Position numbers and translations under genes: made by a program. A stretch of DNA of 64,000 bases from Spirometra erinaceieuropaei (lineage: Eukaryota; Platyhelminthes; Cestoda; Diphyllobothriidea; Diphyllobothriidae), in contig CACRXP010000177.1 of assembly GCA_902702965.1 (NCBI GenBank), positions 609,396-673,395 of the forward strand. Reading direction: 5' to 3'. The notes beneath the pieces were generated by a model, which was not told where the DNA came from, made no database searches, and saw nothing but the letters and a program-made list of their open reading frames with translations. How positions within the stretch are numbered: position 1 is the first letter of the stretch; every line of letters starts with the position of its first letter. Below are positions 22,300 through 33,310 of this stretch, one piece after another.

Positions 22300-22405
22300 T
22301 TATTCTGCACCGCTTGGGGACTATAGTTGGGCTCCAAAGAGAGCCCTAAGGCACCACGGGATGGATGAACTCTGTAGCGCGATCGGTGAACTCTCTTCTA
22401 CCGAA
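22300..22405 (-). repeat. SINE-B partial copy, minus
   Basis: The - strand carries the second-half block of SINE-B (GGGCTCTCTTTGGAGCCCAAC preceded by GTGCCTTA and the ACCGATCGCG motif). It is inverted relative to the pair just upstream, so SINE-B also occurs here as an inverted neighbour. Confidence 0.6.
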
Positions 22406-22930
22406 GTAGTTTAAGCATTCCCATTGGTCGGACTTAGTTTGTTCCACCCTCTCATCATTCACGTTACATCTCTGCAGTCGTCAGTGAGTCAAGCGCCATT
22501 GACAGAAGCATATTTGCTCAGTTAAGCGGAAGAAAAAAAAAAACAAGAACAAAAGTTTAAACTTTCAATAACTAATAAATACTGGCGACTGAAGGCGTTG
22601 GTTCCGTTGGATATTTCATCAAAAACCGGCGCGATTTTCATTTGAAAGCGAAAGAATAAACTAATTGTCATGCTGGAGTGTGGGTAAAACGCATGAAAAG
22701 TCCATAGGTCTTCAATTATCCCACGTATAAAAGGGAACTCACTTCCGAGAAAAGGCGAGAAACGCAGGAAGTTATCTCGGGTGGTGTAGAATGAACTTCA
22801 GTGGGTGTTGAAATTCCAAGTTTGAGGTAAACTTGCCTCATAGATCAGGGCTTTGTTTGACCAAAATGGTCTAGTAATCGCAGCTCAAACTTATTTTAAT
22901 CCGTAAACAAATCAATTGACAACAATTTTA
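22406..22930. other. No gene recognised
   Basis: An A-run lies at about 22533. Nothing else was recognised. Confidence 0.35.
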
Positions 22931-22985
22931 TTCGTCTGATGCTTCGGATTCACATTCAAATTTAGTATCAGAGACAGCAAATATC
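22931..22985 (-). repeat. Helix-carrying repeat, degraded minus copy
   Basis: On the - strand it reads CTCTGATACTAAATTTGAATGTGAATCCGAAGCATC followed by AGACGAATAAAATTG. It is clearly related to the foldback unit, but the core is mutated (CTGATAC, GAAGCATC) and the 5' strand of the helix is lost. Confidence 0.55.
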
Positions 22986-23077
22986 CTTTTGGATGTCAGT
23001 TTACGGATATAATCAGTACTAGTATTGAACAAACACTCCTAGCCTAACTGTGTAGTTTATTTGAGTTTGGACAGTAG

Positions 23078-23106
23078 TAATGGTGATAATAATAACAATA
23101 AAAATA
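23078..23106. repeat. AT-rich trinucleotide microsatellite
   Basis: GGTGATAATAATAACAATAAAAATAG is an impure (AAT)n tract. A similar impure tract occurs at 42948-42985. Confidence 0.7.
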
Positions 23107-23524
23107 GCGACCCTGGGCAATGAGATTGTTCAGCAGAAAAGTAAGAAAAAATCACTGCAATACAAAGCAGGAGGCCTTGGCCACGGTGACAGCGGGACGT
23201 TGCACGCCTGATTCTTTTTCATTGAACAGTGGTCATGAATCGGACCAGGATATGCTGGGATCGCAAGCCCTCTGTCTTTGACTGGGGAATCCAATGACTG
23301 TATGTCCGAAAGCGATGTTAACGGCATTCGCCTCGAAAGGAGACCAGAGAGAGAAAGAAAAATCAAGGAATCCAACTAAAAGCGGAAGGTAAAATTCAGT
23401 GTATTTGGCGCTTAGAAGTTCTAGAAACCGTCCTGAATGCAAAAATGGCGTAAAGGTTCTTTTTCGTGAATGAATGGAAGAGAATATGCGCATCCCAGGA
23501 TCTTGTTTAAAAGAAGGCGAAGGC

Positions 23525-23600
23525 ACGATCACTGGGACAGTAGGTTTATTTGCCTGAGCTTTCGAACTCGAACTAGAGTTCATCATCAGAGACTACTGGA
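23525..23600 (-). repeat. Helix-carrying repeat, minus copy with compensatory changes
   Basis: On the - strand it reads CTGATGA, T, GAACTC, loop TAGTTC, GAGTTC, GAAAGCTC, AGGCAAATAAACC (core 23556-23589). The helix is fully paired but differs from the foldback copy at two base pairs (G-C to A-U, U-A to C-G). Confidence 0.65.
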
Positions 23601-23985
23601 TTGCAGCAAATTGTGAACATTTATATCATTCGTCCTTGCGGGGGGGGAGGGAGAGTACTTCCGTGGCTAGCCACTTTTCAAACTTCTCAAATGAAACTTA
23701 TTATACTCCCAAAACTAACTCAGTAGCAATTATTATGTGATGCTGCCTGCACGTCGGATTAGCTCTTTTTGCAAAGTCTTTGTCGGTACCTGGGTTTTCC
23801 TGTAACAGAGTCCTTAACCAGAAATCGAGAGGTCAGCGTTTTTTGTGCATCGTAGGGCGTAGGTTCTTCGGTTCTCACAATCTGCAGCAACTGAGAATAA
23901 TAGTCGCATTTGATATCCCCATGTGTTTGTTGTTTCAGAATGTCCTGAATAAAGGACAAACCGCTAGCTCGCCTGTTTAGATGGA
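23601..23985. other. No gene recognised
   Basis: A G-run lies at about 23640-23648. Short frames only. Confidence 0.35.
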
Positions 23986-23987
23986 AA

Positions 23988-24375
23988 TCAGAATGTTATT
24001 GCTAAGAGACTGGAATTGCCATTTCTGGCTTATTGGCTGTTATCAGCCAGTCATACCCAACCCAGAGGTGTGGGACACTTGGGGCTCGAACTCGCGACCT
24101 GTTAGAAGTCCAACGCCTCTAACCACTGAGCCACGGGTTCGTTGTCTTGTGGCTTTCGATCGGAAACATACAATGGTGGAGGGACGCCCACCGATCGTTT
24201 TTAGGGAACTCACTCGTTCCGTTGTGCCTTATAGGCTCTCTCTCGAGCCCAATCGGCAGACGCACAGCGGCGCATGATATAGGCAGAATGTTATTACCGA
24301 CAAAGGCAAGGGAGACTGGAATGGTCATTTGCGACTTTTTAGCCGCCGTCAGCCAGTCATCTCTCAAGTCTACGG
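23988..24375 (+). repeat. SINE-B unit followed by a truncated second unit
   Basis: A full unit (about 23994-24290) is followed at GATATAGGCAGAATG-TTATTACCGACAAAG by about 75 bases of the next unit, which ends abruptly in GCCAGTCAT at about 24360. The inverted tRNA-like segment of the first unit lies at about 24085-24145 on the - strand. The truncated unit ends some 60 bases before the PLAC8-like reading frame. Confidence 0.75.
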
Positions 24376-24417
24376 AGACGAACGGGGACTTAATCGATAA
24401 AGACGCGTGCACAGAGC

Positions 24418-24942
24418 ATGTCACGGCCACACACCTGTGTCCGGATCGAGGATGAGCTGGACTACTTCAACAGCAATGCAAGCGTGAACCTCGATGGACC
24501 GCAAGTCAAGTATCCTGAGCCTCCACCACGAAGGCCCGGGAAATTCCGTTATTCCCTCTTCTCCCTCTTCAGCTATGTCGGCATGGGGAACTGTTGCTTC
24601 TTCTGCCTCTTCTCCTTGCTTGGTTTTGAAGAGATCATGCGGGCCCTCGGATACATTCCACCATTCTCCCTATACTTTGGCCTCTCGCAAATCCCCTTCA
24701 CGTTGTTCTGTGGACCCTTTGCGATGTGCAACCTGAGAAGAAAGTTTCGGAAAAAGTGGAAAATCCGTGGCAACATCCTGCTCGATTTTATCTTCTCCCT
24801 CTTTTGCTGCTGCTGTGTGGCCTCGCAGCTTTTGAATGAGTCGAGAGCTATCCTACTTCTGGGGGAACTTAATACACCGGAAACGCAACCACTGAAGAAG
24901 GGAAAGAAGAAGAACGCGAAACTAAAGAGAATAAACGTTTAA
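24418..24942 (+). CDS. PLAC8-like cysteine-rich membrane-associated protein
   Basis: A 174-codon open frame. Residues about 41-145 have the layout of the PLAC8 (Cys-rich, DUF614) family: a hydrophobic Cys segment (GNCCFFCLFSLLGFEE, 57-72), a second one (FCGPFAMCNLRR, 97-108), the basic RRKFRKKWKIRG block (107-118), then FSLFCCCCVASQ (126-137). The family's usual CCPxCxxxQ is recognisable, but the Pro and several Cys are changed. A Lys-rich tail (KKGKKKNAKLKR) follows. The N-terminus is acidic, with a PEPPPRRP stretch. An in-frame TAA lies at 24391-24393, so translation starts at 24418 unless this is a 3' exon. PLAC8 proteins are small membrane-associated proteins; no specific role is assigned here. 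SINE-B sequence lies just upstream. Confidence 0.7.
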   Translation: MSRPHTCVRIEDELDYFNSNASVNLDGPQVKYPEPPPRRPGKFRYSLFSLFSYVGMGNCCFFCLFSLLGFEEIMRALGYIPPFSLYFGLSQIPFTLFCGPFAMCNLRRKFRKKWKIRGNILLDFIFSLFCCCCVASQLLNESRAILLLGELNTPETQPLKKGKKKNAKLKRINV

Positions 24943-25179
24943 CTTCGTTCTCAGGTGGAACTGTCACTAAGAAGACCACTGCGTATATGTTAAATTAACT
25001 CCTGTGTAACCTCAGACGCACCTACATTGTCAGTCGTCAGAAGACTCTCAACGGGTGAGGTTTGATTAAAATCTTAAAATAAAGTGGGTGCGCCTGTGAA
25101 AGGCATTTGGTTTCCTCGGAAATAAGTGCGTACCCCGGTCCTTTCATTACGCAGATTTTACTGATTTCTTATTCCACAG

Positions 25180-25370
25180 AACGCAATGGCAAGAAGGCGA
25201 CATGTACGCCCACGCGATTCGCAACAAAACTGCCTGCGGATGTCGGAAGAACTTTGATTTTAAAAAATTCTGCGCAAACGATGCAGATGGTACTTGTGAC
25301 GGTTCATTTCACTGCATCTGCGACTGGCACAAGCTGAGGATGAAGAGGAGGACATCTCTGGATGATTTCC
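25180..25370 (+). CDS. Cysteine-rich candidate exon, unknown
   Basis: An acceptor-like TTCTTATTCCACAG ends at 25179. The open frame beyond reads TQWQEGDMYAHAIRNK, then a cysteine cluster (ACGCRKNFDFKKFC, GTCDGSFHCICDWH). Cysteine spacing is C-x-C-x9-C-x7-C-x4-C-x-C, somewhat like an EGF or other small disulfide module. After about 25370 the frame runs into repeat sequence (FHYSPDVSNDWE). It may be a downstream exon of the PLAC8-like gene or of a separate small secreted protein. No family is recognised. Confidence 0.3.
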
Positions 25371-25425
25371 ATTATTCACCTGATGTTTCTAACGATTGGG
25401 AACCCCATTCACTGTCAGTGATTAA
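25371..25425 (-). repeat. Helix-carrying repeat, degraded
   Basis: TTATTCACCTGATGTTTCTAACGATTGGGAACCCCATTCACTGTCAGTGAT aligns with TTATTCGCCTGACGTTTCGGATTCTC...CATCATCAGAGACAGTGAC at 3339-3392. The helix is lost. Confidence 0.4.
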
Positions 25426-28400
25426 ACTGGTTAACCAGCTTAACCAGAAACCAAATAAACTACCAAGGTATCTGGGGCTACTCCATTGCCCTTCCCGATA
25501 TCTACTGGTTCAATCAGTTTTGAATTGCTAGAACGGTGGTGACTGTGATGTCTGGGTTAACTGAGGTGTCACTGTATCGACGTGAGCTGGTCGTAACCAA
25601 GGGGTCACCGATCAGCCTGAAGTTTTTGTCAGTTTAGCTCTCTTGTGTTAGGTCACTTCTGGATGACTCTCTCAGCAAGTGCGGCGCCGCCAACCTATCA
25701 GTGTCCCTACCAATGCACTGACACATTCCTCCCCCCCAAACGCGGAAGGGGCCGAAAGACATTTTGATCTAGCTGTCATCTGGAAGTCACGCCTCAAGTG
25801 CGAGTCGGTGTAATACTGGACAACCCAGGCTCACTGTGACCATCCCTTAGACGTCGAAGGACAGGCGGTCTATCTGATGTGCATTGCCATTCGTCAGTTG
25901 GTGTTTTGACTCCGTGTCGTTAAGCCGTATTCGTTAGAGTAAAAAATAGTTGTTCATTTGACTCGATGGCCTCTAAGTTTATCGCCGTCGGGTCAAATGG
26001 ATCATTAATATCTGCCGAAACACCTATTAAGCCGTTTCTGTCTAATTTCGTCGACGACACTAACGTTGCCGCTGTACTGACCGTCGATCCTGAGGTCCAC
26101 CGACGTTTCTTCATTCATCCGTGAATCCTGTTTAGCCAAGTTTATCATTCTACAAAAAGCTGTGGGATTGCTATGACTGCCGAAGACATTTCAAATGATT
26201 TCTTTGCAGCTCAAGCTGAGTGATTTGGACCTCCAGAACGCATTCGTGTGGAGTCTTGCTTAGAAAGAATAGTCAATAAAATTGCAAATTAATTCTCTCT
26301 CTCTCTTCTGATCCATTGAAGTTTCTTCTATGGACACGCAGTACAATCATAGCTTGAAGAGGCTATTTAGAAGTATAATGGATGAAGTGACAAGAATCAG
26401 GTGAGCTTTAGATTAACGGCATGCATAGTGCACATAAGGCCCAGTTTGTGTGTTTTTGGATGCGTAGTCGGTTTGACATCTTCTTTCGATCTAACGCACA
26501 GGAGCAGGTGGAAAATGGCATGGAATAATAAGTCCAAAAATCATATGTTGACACTCGTTCTAGTAACGCGAAAATGTACTCGCCGAGCGCTATCAAATCG
26601 TGAGACCTTTCGTGTGGGCATCATGAAGACTTGCCGGCGTCCTGCGGAAGACAGAGTGGTCCGATGTTTCCTCAGATAGCCTGATCAAACTGTTCCAAAT
26701 TGGCTGGTGTTCAGAGTTTAGAATGAAGGTGAAATCCCTACAAGCTGAACGACAGCGGCACTTTGGGGTATGAACAAAGAAGTGCAGTAGGCCTCATGCC
26801 GGTAGGAAATTGTTAGGAAAAAACGGATTGTAAATATAGCAGGGCAGTAAAGGTGGTACAAATAGAGGGCTGGTACCTGATGGTGGTGCTCATAGGAGAT
26901 TTCCATGGCAGCCTCCTTTGAGGTGGTATAGAATCCTGTTAAAATTCCCTCCCTTAGACCTTAGACGCGAGATCCTGTATGATGACAAATATTAATTAAC
27001 TGAGACAGTCAGCAGACATCCTGAACTCGTCACGCTCGCAAGCACAGACAATAAACATCAAATTTCAATTGTATGCAAACTTCGCCCCTGTCTGGTACTT
27101 TTGTGCGTGTGGCGCATATTTATTCAGATTCTGTCTCGACTTTTGACACGTACATGATTTTAACAATGGATATTTCGGCAAAATATCTCAAAAAACTGGA
27201 ATACATCGTAGGATTCGAATTGGCTGCAGATAGGTCCTGGGAAGTTCTGCAACTACGGCACCTTAACGTCGTTATAGTATAAATCAAGGGTGCGATTCGA
27301 AATTTTCGCGTCCGACGTTGCGTTTAGGGGACTTGTACAAATCCTGTGAACTGTAGTATTTTTGGTAAAACTAACTTGTTGTAGCACCCGGTGAAAACAA
27401 ACCATTTTGCTACTTTAATCAAATAGGTAGTGTGGATAAGTTGCCGGTTTATCGGTATACCGGCTGGCGTTAGGCTTAGGGCTTTCTTCTGAATCCGTAC
27501 ACGTTAATGTGTTCCGTATCCCACTTGTCGCTCACATTTTCATCTGCGGTGTAACAGACGCTTAAATATAGCTCGCCATCTCCGTAAGGTTAGCAGTGAA
27601 TAGTGGCAAGTAGTAATTGCTAGCGCGTACGGTTGCTGCCATTGACGGTTGCGTATGACGTGTAGGGCTAGTTTGGCGTTCTTATATGTCGCTTCCAAAA
27701 AGCAAATGGCCAATCCGTCAGGAATTTATTCGCTAAAGCAAATAAGTCGCTTATACACAGAATCATTGTTATCGCGCATTTCCTAGGTCATGTCTTGCTC
27801 ACTTTTGACGGTTCCAACCGTACAAACCCAATTTCCATCAAAACGTGTTATTGGCGATTGCAAGATGAGGCTGTGACAAATCGACTTAGTCATTTTTTTC
27901 GCGCCTGTCACATATTCTGTGAACTAAACCTACGCAGGTTTTAGGATTATAAATATGCGAGTCCACAAGTCAAATCTTTAGCCGTAAAAAAAGTCAAAAA
28001 TGAAAAATGACGACGAACCAAGGGAAATGGCCCTGCCGTCCGCGGCACGGCAAGTATGTCACATTTGTCCTTCGCTTTCATTGGAGAATCCTCCTTGAAC
28101 TAACAAAATCGTCCGACTACATTTAGATCACGTAGCGTAGTTCGCATGAGGCGCAGGTAGATTTTCGAAGGCCGTAAATATACACAATCATGCGAACTCT
28201 TCGATATCAGTCCTTAAAACTTTTCCCCAAAGACAATAAAATTTGTTTACGGGAGGCATAAAAAACTGGAACTCTTGTAATTACTTCTATATTTGTCAGA
28301 TAAAAGTTGTGTAGGCATCAGACATGACAAAAATATGCTCATTTTTTAAGTGTCCATTCATCTCGTGTGGTTATAGTGACGATTCTGAAGATGAAAAGGG

Positions 28401-28960
28401 GGGTTGAACAATACCGTTGCTTGTGGATAGCTTGCTACTATGTGCGAATGAGCCTTAAATTATTTTTACCCTTCTATGCAAATAAATAATACTCTTGGTC
28501 TAGCCCAACTTTTAATATATTCGTCAGCTTTCCGCGATTTCAGAGACCCGCGCTGCTCGTTTTTACGATGACACCACACATAGACAATCCTCCTACTTCA
28601 TGTAGAACAGGGCGTAAGTTAAGAAAAAAGGTAAGATTTCGAGACTACTGGCTCGTTCTTGACTGGAAAGCTAGAGGAATGTTTTGCCTTTCAACAGGTT
28701 GGATCTAGATTTGGACCAAAAGTGCACAGTGCATTTATGAATGTTGACAATATATGTGTGCCCGCGTAACCAAACAAAATAAGACTACCAGTAACGAGGC
28801 TCAATGTACCATTTGTCTTTTATCGTGATGTGAATAAGTACGGAATATTAAAATAAGGCACCCGAAGTCCTGGGCCAGGCTAGCAGCCATAAGTCTAGCC
28901 GAGTTGTCCATTTCAACCCAACGAAATGTACCAAGAAGTTAATGCGTAGATTTGCATGTA
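25426..28960. other. No gene recognised
   Basis: About 3.5 kb with scattered short frames (for example 26401-26679, +). There is a CT microsatellite at about 26293-26307. No domain or window-internal repeat was identified. Confidence 0.4.
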
Positions 28961-28964
28961 AATT

Positions 28965-29025
28965 TATTTTTACTTGCTTTGATGGGACCCCGACGGGTCT
29001 TTAATAAAATAATTGAATTGAATTG
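28965..29025 (+). repeat. Orphan L-C LINE 3' tail
   Basis: TTTACTTGCTTTGATGGGACCCCGACGGGTCTTTAATAAA followed by AATTGAATTGAATTG. The same tail motif ends the L-C relic at 14041 (-) and, in changed form, the R3 copies at 35820 (+) and 50030 (-). No LINE coding sequence was identified just upstream. Confidence 0.65.
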
Positions 29026-29164
29026 ATATCTCAATTCACATTTACGACTCCAAAGCAAACCTGACGGTTCGATCGTCGCTGCCGACGATGTCCCCGTGCG
29101 CACCACAGTGAAGTGACGCAGGCACGGAGGCTTGCGCGCGATTTAGTTTGCAGTGAGTGTAGAC

Positions 29165-29335
29165 TTGCCCAACATCTATTGCACTCTCTCCTCCCCTATT
29201 AAGGCCCGGTGTCAAGACGGAGTCAAGATGACCGGAGACGGGGGAGGGCGCCGGTGGATGGCGCGGCCGAGCCCGCACCTTGACGCTCCATTCCACACCC
29301 CTGTTCTACACAACAGATGACCTGGATTTTAACCA
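29165..29335 (-). repeat. Dispersed repeat shared with 41400-41570
   Basis: Both places carry a GGCCCGGTGTCAAGACRGAGTCAAGAWGACCGGAGACG block followed by a GGTGGATGG segment and a CACAACARATRACC block. It lies downstream of the C2H2-finger LINE relic when read on the - strand, so it may be that element's 3' region. Confidence 0.6.
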
Positions 29336-29806
29336 AAAAGAACACCACAACGGGCCAGATGAAGGGGAATGACTAGGCAGACACGCTCACAACCTGCACA
29401 CCCAGCGGGAACGCAAGCAATTCTGCCGGCAAGTAACCAGGTGTCAGAGAATTGCCAGAGCATACCAGGCTGCGAGGTCATATTTTGCCGATCCCGGCAT
29501 GGCAGATCCTTAAGCTCAGAATGGTGACACGTTGTCCTGAATTTGTTTGGGCCGTCGCCCTTCAAGGCTGGGTAACCAAACAGTCGCCGACTGAGAGGCA
29601 CTACCCATAAAGCCCACATACACACACACTCCTCTTATGCGTGAGAGTGTCACAGATCAGTTAAGACGGAGTCATTACAGCCTGGGTCCCAGCCCAGCAG
29701 TCCATCACTCCACACAAACACACACGACTAGGCAGACTGCGTGGGCTGAGTTGGGACGTCGGTCGGAAGCCTGCTAAACTTCGGCGCTTGGCGTATCATG
29801 ATAGTC
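29336..29806. other. No gene recognised
   Basis: A short CA microsatellite lies at about 29620-29630. Nothing else was recognised. Confidence 0.35.
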
Positions 29807-30260
29807 TCATACTCGGATTACACATCCACGAAGAACACTTCCCATTTGCGCGAAAGGTGGATGCCTTTGATGGGTGATAATGTTGTGTGGTACGAGTGTT
29901 GGTGGGGACGATGTGATGGTGTGGTGTACCCAGCGAGTGGACACGTGTTCTAGAAAGCCCATGCAGTAAGTGAGTGCGCGGGTGCAGTAAAGATAATTTA
30001 AGCGGGTATGGCGAATGTAGGTTGGTGTTTCAGGTACTTGTTCGCCAGACCCTGTGTGATGGATTCGCAAGTGATGTGTTCGGTGCATGCACAATCGCAG
30101 TGATAGCGGGTATGGACCGAGTCCACACCAATGGTGGTGATGGTGGCAAGATTCGTGTTTGTGGGTGCGTCAGGGTTGTGCGCAGTGGTGATGAGTACAG
30201 GTGCAGCCGCAACGGATGTTGGGGCGATGGAGAAGACCATCATACCAGCCTTCTCGGTTC
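29807..30260 (-). pseudogene. C2H2-finger LINE C-terminus, decayed
   Basis: The - strand frame at 29807-30094 reads LRIHHTGSGEQVPETPTYI, then LNYLYCTRALTYCMGFLEHV. This matches the linker and finger pattern found at the C-terminus of flatworm endonuclease-reverse-transcriptase proteins (CxxCxRTFxxRMGLxGHMRIH, with spacer GEPVPGAPTYxRR). The frame at 29998-30243 continues upstream with Thr/Ala/Pro-rich linker and a degraded finger. Most zinc ligands are lost. Family knowledge is from memory; no search was done. Confidence 0.5.
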
Positions 30261-31684
30261 CTGACGTAGAAAGTTTAAAGCGTGTCCAAAAATTCGATGA
30301 TTTACGATAGGTGAACTACCCGAATCAAAGGTCAGGCAACATTAACTGCAGTATTAGAGCGCACAGGGTGGCTCAGAAAGCAGCAGCAGCAACAGTTGAG
30401 TCAAGTCAAAAGCCCACCGTTTATTCTGTTGTGTGCTTGTATCCGCCGGAGATTTATCCGACAATGGTCAGTTGCTGAAGACAAAAATATCGATCAGTGC
30501 CACGGTGTCGGCAAGTCGGGAGCTGAGTCACACGCGCCGCAAGCGGTCAAAGGACAAATGCGTTTCGGTCTCAGTCGCCATGCGGGTAGATTGCCACGAC
30601 CTCACTACCCCGCGTCTTCTGAAAGCCATGCTTGACAGATGTAGTAAAGGAGAGACTTAAGTTCTGACTGACTCCAGGAAACTTTCCTAGTCTTATTAAC
30701 AATGTCCTCTTGCTGTTTTTCTGTCCACTGCCGTCCACAAAAGGCGTCTAGCCAAACCGTTCAATCAAGTTACGGATAGTGTTTTTTAGTAGCCAATAGG
30801 GTTTATGGCCCTCTCCAACACGGTATCCTGCCAGACTGATCTTTCGAAAGCAGTCATTTCTCTTTTTTTGAAGTCACGCACTTCTCTTTGTAACTAACAT
30901 TCATCACCGATTCCTCTTTATTTTAGTCTTAGAAAAACCTATGGCAAATCGGCGCGCAGAGAAATCTTCGCAATAATGGAAACGAACAAAATTCGCAGTC
31001 CCCATTATTAACTCCACTAAGTCAAATATATCCATTTGGAAACAAAGTCTTAATGGGGCTCTGGTTTTTAAATCGGAACCCTCCAATAAGCTATGTCAGT
31101 TCAGGTACCGTATAAGGTTGTCTTTTGTTCTTACGTTACATTTGTAACAATTCAATAGGAGAGAATCACGCAGTCTTCTATTTGTGCTGAGATTCTGGAA
31201 TCCTTCATTTGTAGCTACGGTCCAGCCTTTTCTAAAGAAATTTATACAAAATTACGCGCTCTCTCTGGGTGGACCTTAATATGGCGAATCGAATGCTCCC
31301 CACTAAATGTTGTTATTCGTGTTTTATTCCTGGCAGGCCGGTTTTCGTCTCTTTCTAAGTTACTATTAGTTCATATTTCCCTTGGATTTCAATCCTTACA
31401 ACTGTCAATCTTGGTAGAACATTTTCAATTCCTCCTTGGTTATTTCTGCTCCCGCCTAATCCACCTATAACTGCCCTCTTTTATTTGCTTCTAAGTATAC
31501 ATTCTCTTGTAATAACCTGCCAAACTATATACGGTCAACAAATTGTCTATATTTTTTTAAGAGAGGGTCGCACTTAAATCTTATAAATGACTCGATGGAT
31601 TTTTCTATTGTCCGCATTCCTTTAGATCAGATTTCTTCATGACTTTGAGATGGAACCCTCGAAAAAATATATAAGAATAGCTTT
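30261..31684. other. No gene recognised
   Basis: At about 31150-31260 (+) a frame reads RESRSLLFVLRFWNPSF...FLKKF, weakly like a LINE C-terminus, but it is too short to call. Confidence 0.3.
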
Positions 31685-31880
31685 CCCTTAGTGGCAGCAC
31701 TCCCACGGCAGCTCAATTAAACAGTTAGTGCAGTACTGAAGCCGACGTTTGACCCTCACTGTTGTGGTTAGGATCTCACTCGATTCCATCATGTCCGCCC
31801 ATCAGTTTGCTACTGACGACAACGAACGCTGTGCCATAGGACACATACCACATATAATACATAGGCAGCTCGCTAAGTGT
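31685..31880 (+). repeat. tRNA-related repeat, copy 2
   Basis: Shares with 4780-4885 a box-B-like region (CTCGATTCCATCATGTCC) and the following block TACTGACGACAACGAACG. An anticodon-arm-like GTGCAGTACTGAAGCC precedes it, as in SINE-A heads (GGCTGTACTAAAGCC). Confidence 0.4.
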
Positions 31881-32639
31881 ACAACAGGCCACACGACTTC
31901 AGAAGTGATTAACAGTGCTCAAGAGGTGTTATAATAAACTTCTTCCATTCTATTCAATTCCAACTTCCCGGTGCGCACATATTTGACGACTTTGGCTCGC
32001 TAACCGCTCTGCCCCAGCTGAAATTTGGCAAAGTCACCCAGGTTCATAACCCACAATGCACACGATAAATTGTGTGGTTGCCTTGTCTCTTGAACTTCTA
32101 TAGTATATTATAAGTCAACTGCTTCAATGACGGTCCATGTTCAAATCAACTACCTGCTGAAATAGTATTCTACCACCACACTGAACTTGCAATATCTTCA
32201 CATCTCTTTGTGTGGCAGTTTTTTCTCCAGAAAATCGCGGGTTCCTTGAAATCTCCCTTTAGGAGTTATTTCCACTTCCTCTTTTATCTACAAAGACTAT
32301 TAATGCTCGAATCTGTATTGCATACTAAATGCCAAAAATTTGGCGGATGTCTGTATCTTCTCCTACTTTGTATAACTCCGTTTTCTAACTCTATTGTACT
32401 AATGGTGAGCCATTCAGAAGTCTACGTCGGCATAGCTGTAGGTATTTTCACTGTTTGTGTCAATTTCAACTCTACATTAACAGTGCATTCTCATGACGTT
32501 TGACAATACAACTGCCTTTGTTAATGCTATAAAATTGTTCGTTCACCTTTAGAAAAAGTGGATTGTCTACTTACTTTCCTTTCCTTTTCTTAGTTATCTG
32601 GGTTAAGACTTTGAAAAATGCCTCAGAGCCACCCTCCTA
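31881..32639. other. No gene recognised
   Basis: A frame at 32210-32503 (+) is hydrophobic in places but shows no family signature. Confidence 0.35.
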
Positions 32640-33310
32640 GCCTGTCCCGGTTGTGAACAGATATTCACTTCACGCATCGGTCTGGTCAGTCGTTTGCGAA
32701 TCCATTACACTGCGATTAGCACACTAGTGACAGAAGCTCCGACGTATATTCTCCGCATTCACCTTCGATGTCCCCGCTGTCTGCGCACATTTATTCAACA
32801 CATGGGCCTATTCGGTGGCATGCGTATCCACAGCAGCAGAATTCGCTGCATTAGCGATGCACCTAACGTACTTTGCAAATCAATCATCTTCCATCCCCAG
32901 TCAAATCAACTTCCAATCGACCAGTGTGCCCACCAGTAGCGACACCACACTGACAACAAACCGGACATCCCGACACATCCTGTCCAAAATGTCGCCGCAC
33001 GCTTACCTCACACATCAGCCTGGTCGGTCACCTGCAAATATATCGTGCTTAGGCTGGCGAACCAGTGCTTGAATCATTAACCTACATCAGACGTCATTAC
33101 TCCAATTGTCGGCACTGCGCTCGCACATTCAGCCATCGTATGGGCATATCAGGCCACATGCGCCTGCGTGTAAACTTGTGGTAGAACACCGCCGGCTAAA
33201 ACATATCACCACCTCCCTCCTTACCAGCACCTACACCCCACATAACCACACCAACATCGCACAACGTAAGAACCTAATTGGCACCTCTCACGTAAGTGGG
33301 AAGTGTACTT
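32640..33310 (+). pseudogene. C2H2-finger LINE C-terminus, decayed
   Basis: The + strand reads CPGCEQIFTSRIGLVSRLRI, then a linker (VTEAPTYILRI), then CPRCLRTFIQHMGLFGGMRI. Both fingers keep the CxxC pair, the F-x5-L core and the last His, but the first zinc His is replaced (Arg and Gly). Downstream there is a further degraded repeat of the unit (QNVAARLPHTSAWSVTCK). The spacer and finger order match 29807-30260 (-), so the two are relics of one family. Confidence 0.55.

Noticed and set aside
23130..23586. Minus-strand gene of about 117 codons
   Set aside because: It starts inside a helix-carrying repeat and has no domain; composition looks non-coding.
24119..24455. Overlapping frames of about 100 codons on both strands
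   Set aside because: They lie within SINE-B units and the same frames recur in other SINE-B copies.
31140..31300. LINE C-terminal relic
   Set aside because: Only a short RFWN...FLKKF resemblance without neighbouring LINE blocks or a 3' tail.
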